A stretch of DNA of 64,000 nucleotides from Desulfatitalea sp. BRH_c12 (GTDB lineage Bacteria > Desulfobacterota > Desulfobacteria > Desulfobacterales > Desulfosarcinaceae): positions 1-64,000 of the forward strand of contig LADR01000008.1 of assembly GCA_000961655.1 (NCBI GenBank). The letters are read 5' to 3'. Below the pieces are notes generated by a model. The model was not told the DNA's origin, did no database searches, and worked only from the letters and a program-made list of their open reading frames with translations. A program made the translations under genes and the position numbers. Positions within the stretch are counted from its first letter, which is position 1. Every line of letters starts with the position of its first letter. Below, piece after piece: positions 61,338-64,000 of the stretch.

Positions 61338-62945
61338 ATGACTCAGTTTGTCTATCAGTCCATGTTTCCACTCGGCGATGATGATACGGCGTATCGCTGT
61401 TTGACGAAAAATCACGTTTCTCTCGGCACCTTCGATGGTCGAAAAATGTTGAAGGTGGACCGCGAAGGACTGACCCTTTTGGCAGAGCAGGGTTTCAGGG
61501 ACGTGTCTCATTATTACCGTTCCAGTCATCTGATGCAGTTGGCCGCCATCCTCGACGATGCCCAGAGTTCCCCCAATGACCGCTACGTCGCATTGGAGAT
61601 GCTTAAGAATGCTGTTATTTCCGCAGAAGGCGAGTTTCCGATGTGTCAGGATACCGGCACCGCCGTCATCGTCGGAAAAAAAGGGCAGCAAGTCTGGACG
61701 GGCTGCGATGACGAAGCGGCGCTTTCCGAAGGCGTGTTCCGCGCTTATACCCAATGCAATTTGCGCTATTCTCAAAATGCGCCGTTGACCATGTTTACCG
61801 AGAAAAATACGGGGTGCAACCTGCCGGCCCAGATTGAACTGTACGCCGTCGAGGGAGGGGCCTACTCATTTCTGATGCTGGCCAAGGGTGGTGGGTCGGC
61901 CAACAAAACGTATTTATTCCAGGAGACCAAGGCCGTGCTCACCCCCCAAAACCTGGTACCCTATCTGGTGGCCAAGATGAAAAGCCTGGGAACGGCCGCC
62001 TGCCCGCCATACCACCTGGCAGTCGTTGTGGGTGGGCTGTCGGCCGAAATGAATCTGAAAACGGTCAAGCTGGCTTCGGCCCGTTATCTGGATCATCTGC
62101 CCACTCAGGGCAGTCCGGCCGGCCACGCTTTCCGCGATCTGGAGATCGAAGCCGAACTGCTTGCGCGTTCGCGCGAATTGGGCCTGGGCGCCCAGTTCGG
62201 CGGCAAATATTTCTGTCATGACGTGCGCGTGATTCGTCTGCCGCGGCACGGTGCCTCATGCCCGATCGGCATCGGGGTGAGCTGCAGCGCCGATCGCAAC
62301 ATCAAAGGTAAAATCACCGCCGATGGCATCTTTCTCGAACAGCTGGATACCGATCCGGCGCGCTATCTGCCCCAGCCCGGACAAGGCGATGAGGAGGCGG
62401 TGCGCATCGACCTGAATATGCCGATGGATCGTATCCGCGCCACACTCAGCCAATATCCCGTGGCCACGCGCCTGCTGCTCAACGGCACCCTGATCGTCGC
62501 GCGGGACATTGCCCATGCCAAGCTGAAAGAGCGGTTGGACAGCGGACAGGGATTGCCCCAATATTTTAAAGACCACATTGTTTACTATGCCGGACCGGCC
62601 AAAATACCGCCTGGATATGCGTCGGGCGCATTCGGTCCCACAACTGCCGGTCGTATGGACTCGTATGTTCCTATTTTTCAGGCGCAGGGCGCTTCGATGG
62701 TGATGTTGGCCAAGGGCAATCGCTCGGGGGTGGTCACCGACGCCTGCAAAAAATACGGGGGGTTTTACTTGGGATCGATTGGCGGGCCGGCGGCACGCCT
62801 GGGCAAGGAGTGTATCACGCACATGGAACTGATCGAATTTCCGGAACTGGGCATGGAGGCGATCTACAAGATCACGGTCAAGGATTTTCCAGCCTTCATC
62901 CTCGTGGATGACAAAGGCAACGATTTTTTCCAAAAATTAATGTAA
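61338..62945 (+). CDS. fumA: Class I fumarate hydratase (iron-sulfur, homodimeric)
   Basis: 535 residues, ATG with GAGGAGG upstream. It interconverts fumarate and malate with a labile 4Fe-4S cluster, as expected in anaerobes with the TCA cycle. The alpha part ([34 protein letters not shown] and [15 protein letters not shown]) and the beta part ([25 protein letters not shown], then [10 protein letters not shown]) are fused in one protein. Cluster cysteines fit the positions C in MCQDTG, NTGCNLP, and [10 protein letters not shown]. Stand-alone gene; the 184 bases upstream contain a possible promoter (TTGACT near 61242). Confidence 0.95.
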   Translation: MTQFVYQSMFPLGDDDTAYRCLTKNHVSLGTFDGRKMLKVDREGLTLLAEQGFRDVSHYYRSSHLMQLAAILDDAQSSPNDRYVALEMLKNAVISAEGEFPMCQDTGTAVIVGKKGQQVWTGCDDEAALSEGVFRAYTQCNLRYSQNAPLTMFTEKNTGCNLPAQIELYAVEGGAYSFLMLAKGGGSANKTYLFQETKAVLTPQNLVPYLVAKMKSLGTAACPPYHLAVVVGGLSAEMNLKTVKLASARYLDHLPTQGSPAGHAFRDLEIEAELLARSRELGLGAQFGGKYFCHDVRVIRLPRHGASCPIGIGVSCSADRNIKGKITADGIFLEQLDTDPARYLPQPGQGDEEAVRIDLNMPMDRIRATLSQYPVATRLLLNGTLIVARDIAHAKLKERLDSGQGLPQYFKDHIVYYAGPAKIPPGYASGAFGPTTAGRMDSYVPIFQAQGASMVMLAKGNRSGVVTDACKKYGGFYLGSIGGPAARLGKECITHMELIEFPELGMEAIYKITVKDFPAFILVDDKGNDFFQKLM

Positions 62946-62964
62946 TTTCGTTAATTTGTTAATT

Positions 62965-63257
62965 TGGTGATCCAGTTCGCTCCAGTGGCTATTGGCGAAG
63001 TTTATTCGGGACTGGCACGGAGGCAGTGATCCGGGTGGGTGGTCCGCGCCGCGTCAGCCATGAGATTTAGTGAGGCATAAGGTGTGCGCAGGACATGGGG
63101 CCGCACTGTTTGAGCGCAGCTTAGTTTGCGGCCCGCCGGAGCATGCCTTATTGCCTCACTTAATCGAATGGATGGTGGCGCAGACCACCTGCCCGGATCA
63201 CCGGGGTTTTTCTTCGTCACCCACGCCGTATCTAACTTAACAGAAGTGGATAACCAG
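62965..63257. mobile_element. MITE-like element with nested inverted repeats
   Basis: The 293-bp element carries three nested inverted pairs: outer ends (62965-63000 with 63211-63256), core arms GTGATCCGGGTGGGTGGTCC (63026-63050 with 63177-63201) and inner arms (63059-63087 with 63141-63170), around a central GGGCCGCA/TGCGGCCC hairpin. An 11-bp direct repeat ATTTGTTAATT flanks it on both sides (62954-62964 and 63258-63268), like a target-site duplication. It codes for nothing recognisable. The outer and core parts recur at 24801, 40106, 51640 and 54278, so it is a dispersed family. Confidence 0.75.
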
Positions 63258-63468
63258 ATTTGTTAATTCCTCGAACAGGCGAGTCGTTAATGGGTCAAAT
63301 AATTGATTGGCGCTGTTACCGACTCACCGACTCGACGACTTATCAATCATCAATCAACGAATTAACGGATCAACAAAATGAAAACGGCATGCGAATGCCG
63401 TATCGATATACTTTATAAACTTTTTACCTGGCCGGCGAACACCGCCGAGCCACACAGAAAGTAGGCTT

Positions 63469-64000
63469 ATGAGAGATCTGGATGCGATTTTTGCGCCACA
63501 GTCCGTGGCGGTCGTCGGCGCCAGCACCATGCCTGGAAAGGTCGGCCACGACATTTTCGTGAACATCCTGAAAGGCGGTTATCAGGGGGTGCTTTACCCG
63601 GTCAATCCGGGCGCTGATTCCATTGCCAGTGTGCGGGCTTATCCGACCATCACGGATATTCCCTATCCGCTGGATCTGGCCATGATCATCGTGCCGCCCA
63701 AGGCAGCCGTTCAATCCGTGAAGAATGCCATTGCCAAGGGGGTCAAGGGCATCGTCATCGTGTCGGCCGGTTTCAAAGAGATCGGCGGCGAAGGGGTGGC
63801 CATCGAGCGCAGCATCGTGGAGATGTGCCGCGAAAGCAAAGTCCGTTTGGTGGGGCCCAACTGCCTGGGCGTCATCAACCCGCTGAACAACGTGCGGCTC
63901 AACGCCAGTTTTTCGACCCGCATGCCCAAAGCCGGCAATGTGTCGTTTATCTCCCAGAGCGGGGCCCTGTGCACGGCGGTGCTCGATTTTGCCGCCCACC
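63469..64000 (+). CDS. NDP-forming acyl-CoA (acetate-CoA) ligase, partial
   Basis: The first 177 codons of a gene that runs past the window edge. The N-terminal CoA-binding Rossmann domain is clear: SVAVVGASTMPGKVGHDIF, VYPVNPG-like LYPVNPGADS, DLAMIIVPPKAAV, KGIVIVSAGFKEIGG, RLVGPNCLGVINP and FISQSGALCTAVLDFA. This family makes acetate or another acyl acid plus ATP or GTP from acyl-CoA in one step, which suits anaerobic acetate metabolism. The ATG is not preceded by a strong ribosome site (AAAGTAGGCTT). The ATP-grasp part would follow outside the window. Confidence 0.92.
   Translation, partial: MRDLDAIFAPQSVAVVGASTMPGKVGHDIFVNILKGGYQGVLYPVNPGADSIASVRAYPTITDIPYPLDLAMIIVPPKAAVQSVKNAIAKGVKGIVIVSAGFKEIGGEGVAIERSIVEMCRESKVRLVGPNCLGVINPLNNVRLNASFSTRMPKAGNVSFISQSGALCTAVLDFAAH

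Overview
The window looks like the chromosome of a strictly anaerobic, GC-rich member of the Desulfobacterota, most likely a Desulfosarcina-like sulfate reducer of the Desulfobacterales. The main evidence is a complete bacterial CO dehydrogenase/acetyl-CoA synthase (Wood-Ljungdahl) gene set, together with an oxygen-sensitive class I fumarase, a polyhydroxyalkanoate (PHA) module and a DUF3786 iron-sulfur protein. Taxonomy is inferred from gene content and gene style only.

The first 16 kb is accessory. It opens inside a type I restriction subunit (HsdR). An AT-rich transporter/beta-keto-acid cleavage pair (atoE-kce) follows. Next comes a small cluster of ADP-ribosylglycohydrolase, tyrosine phosphatase, N-formylglutamate-amidohydrolase-like protein and an unknown protein, marked by two copies of one 19-bp inverted-repeat operator. 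A frameshifted ribbon-helix-helix gene and a secreted carboxylesterase come after that. A 45-nt 3' fragment of tRNA-Arg(TCG), starting at the anticodon loop, lies at 12241-12285 and looks like an integration scar. Around it are gene remnants: a frameshifted gene (12404-12762), a truncated second MFS transporter (14721-15281) and an isochorismatase-like stub joined to surE.

From 16.4 to 26.9 kb the window is mostly signalling. It holds three HisKA_3 (NarL-type) histidine kinases, one fused to a receiver, and a stand-alone receiver; neither receiver has a DNA-binding output. Among them are a DUF1566 exported protein, a lipoprotein, a DUF2652/SRPBCC protein, a membrane protein and an intact paralogue of the frameshifted ribbon-helix-helix gene.

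From 27 to 42 kb lie an aminotransferase, the PHA module (DUF3786 protein and PhaR leftward; phasin and PHA synthase rightward), a PilZ/zinc-ribbon protein, glycogen metabolism genes (debranching enzyme, GT4 glycosyltransferase, and a GH13 enzyme at 40-42 kb), a diguanylate cyclase, an acyltransferase and a DEAD-box helicase.

From 42.3 to 50.7 kb the leftward acs cluster runs acsD-cooS-acsB-acsC-acsE. It encodes the corrinoid protein subunits, CO dehydrogenase, acetyl-CoA synthase and the methyltransferase; AcsD carries a repetitive Ala/Lys/Asp tail of about 190 residues. The last 12 kb is mostly housekeeping: rmuC, a CxxC thioredoxin/HEAT-like protein, a sorbosone-dehydrogenase-like protein, an NPD-like TIM-barrel protein, an MBL hydrolase, comEC, fumarase, and the start of an NDP-forming acyl-CoA synthetase. 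A 293-bp MITE-like element with nested inverted repeats and an 11-bp flanking direct repeat sits at 62965-63257, and pieces of the same repeat family are scattered at about 24.8, 40.1, 51.6 and 54.3 kb. I saw no rRNA genes, complete tRNA genes, CRISPR arrays or transposase genes.
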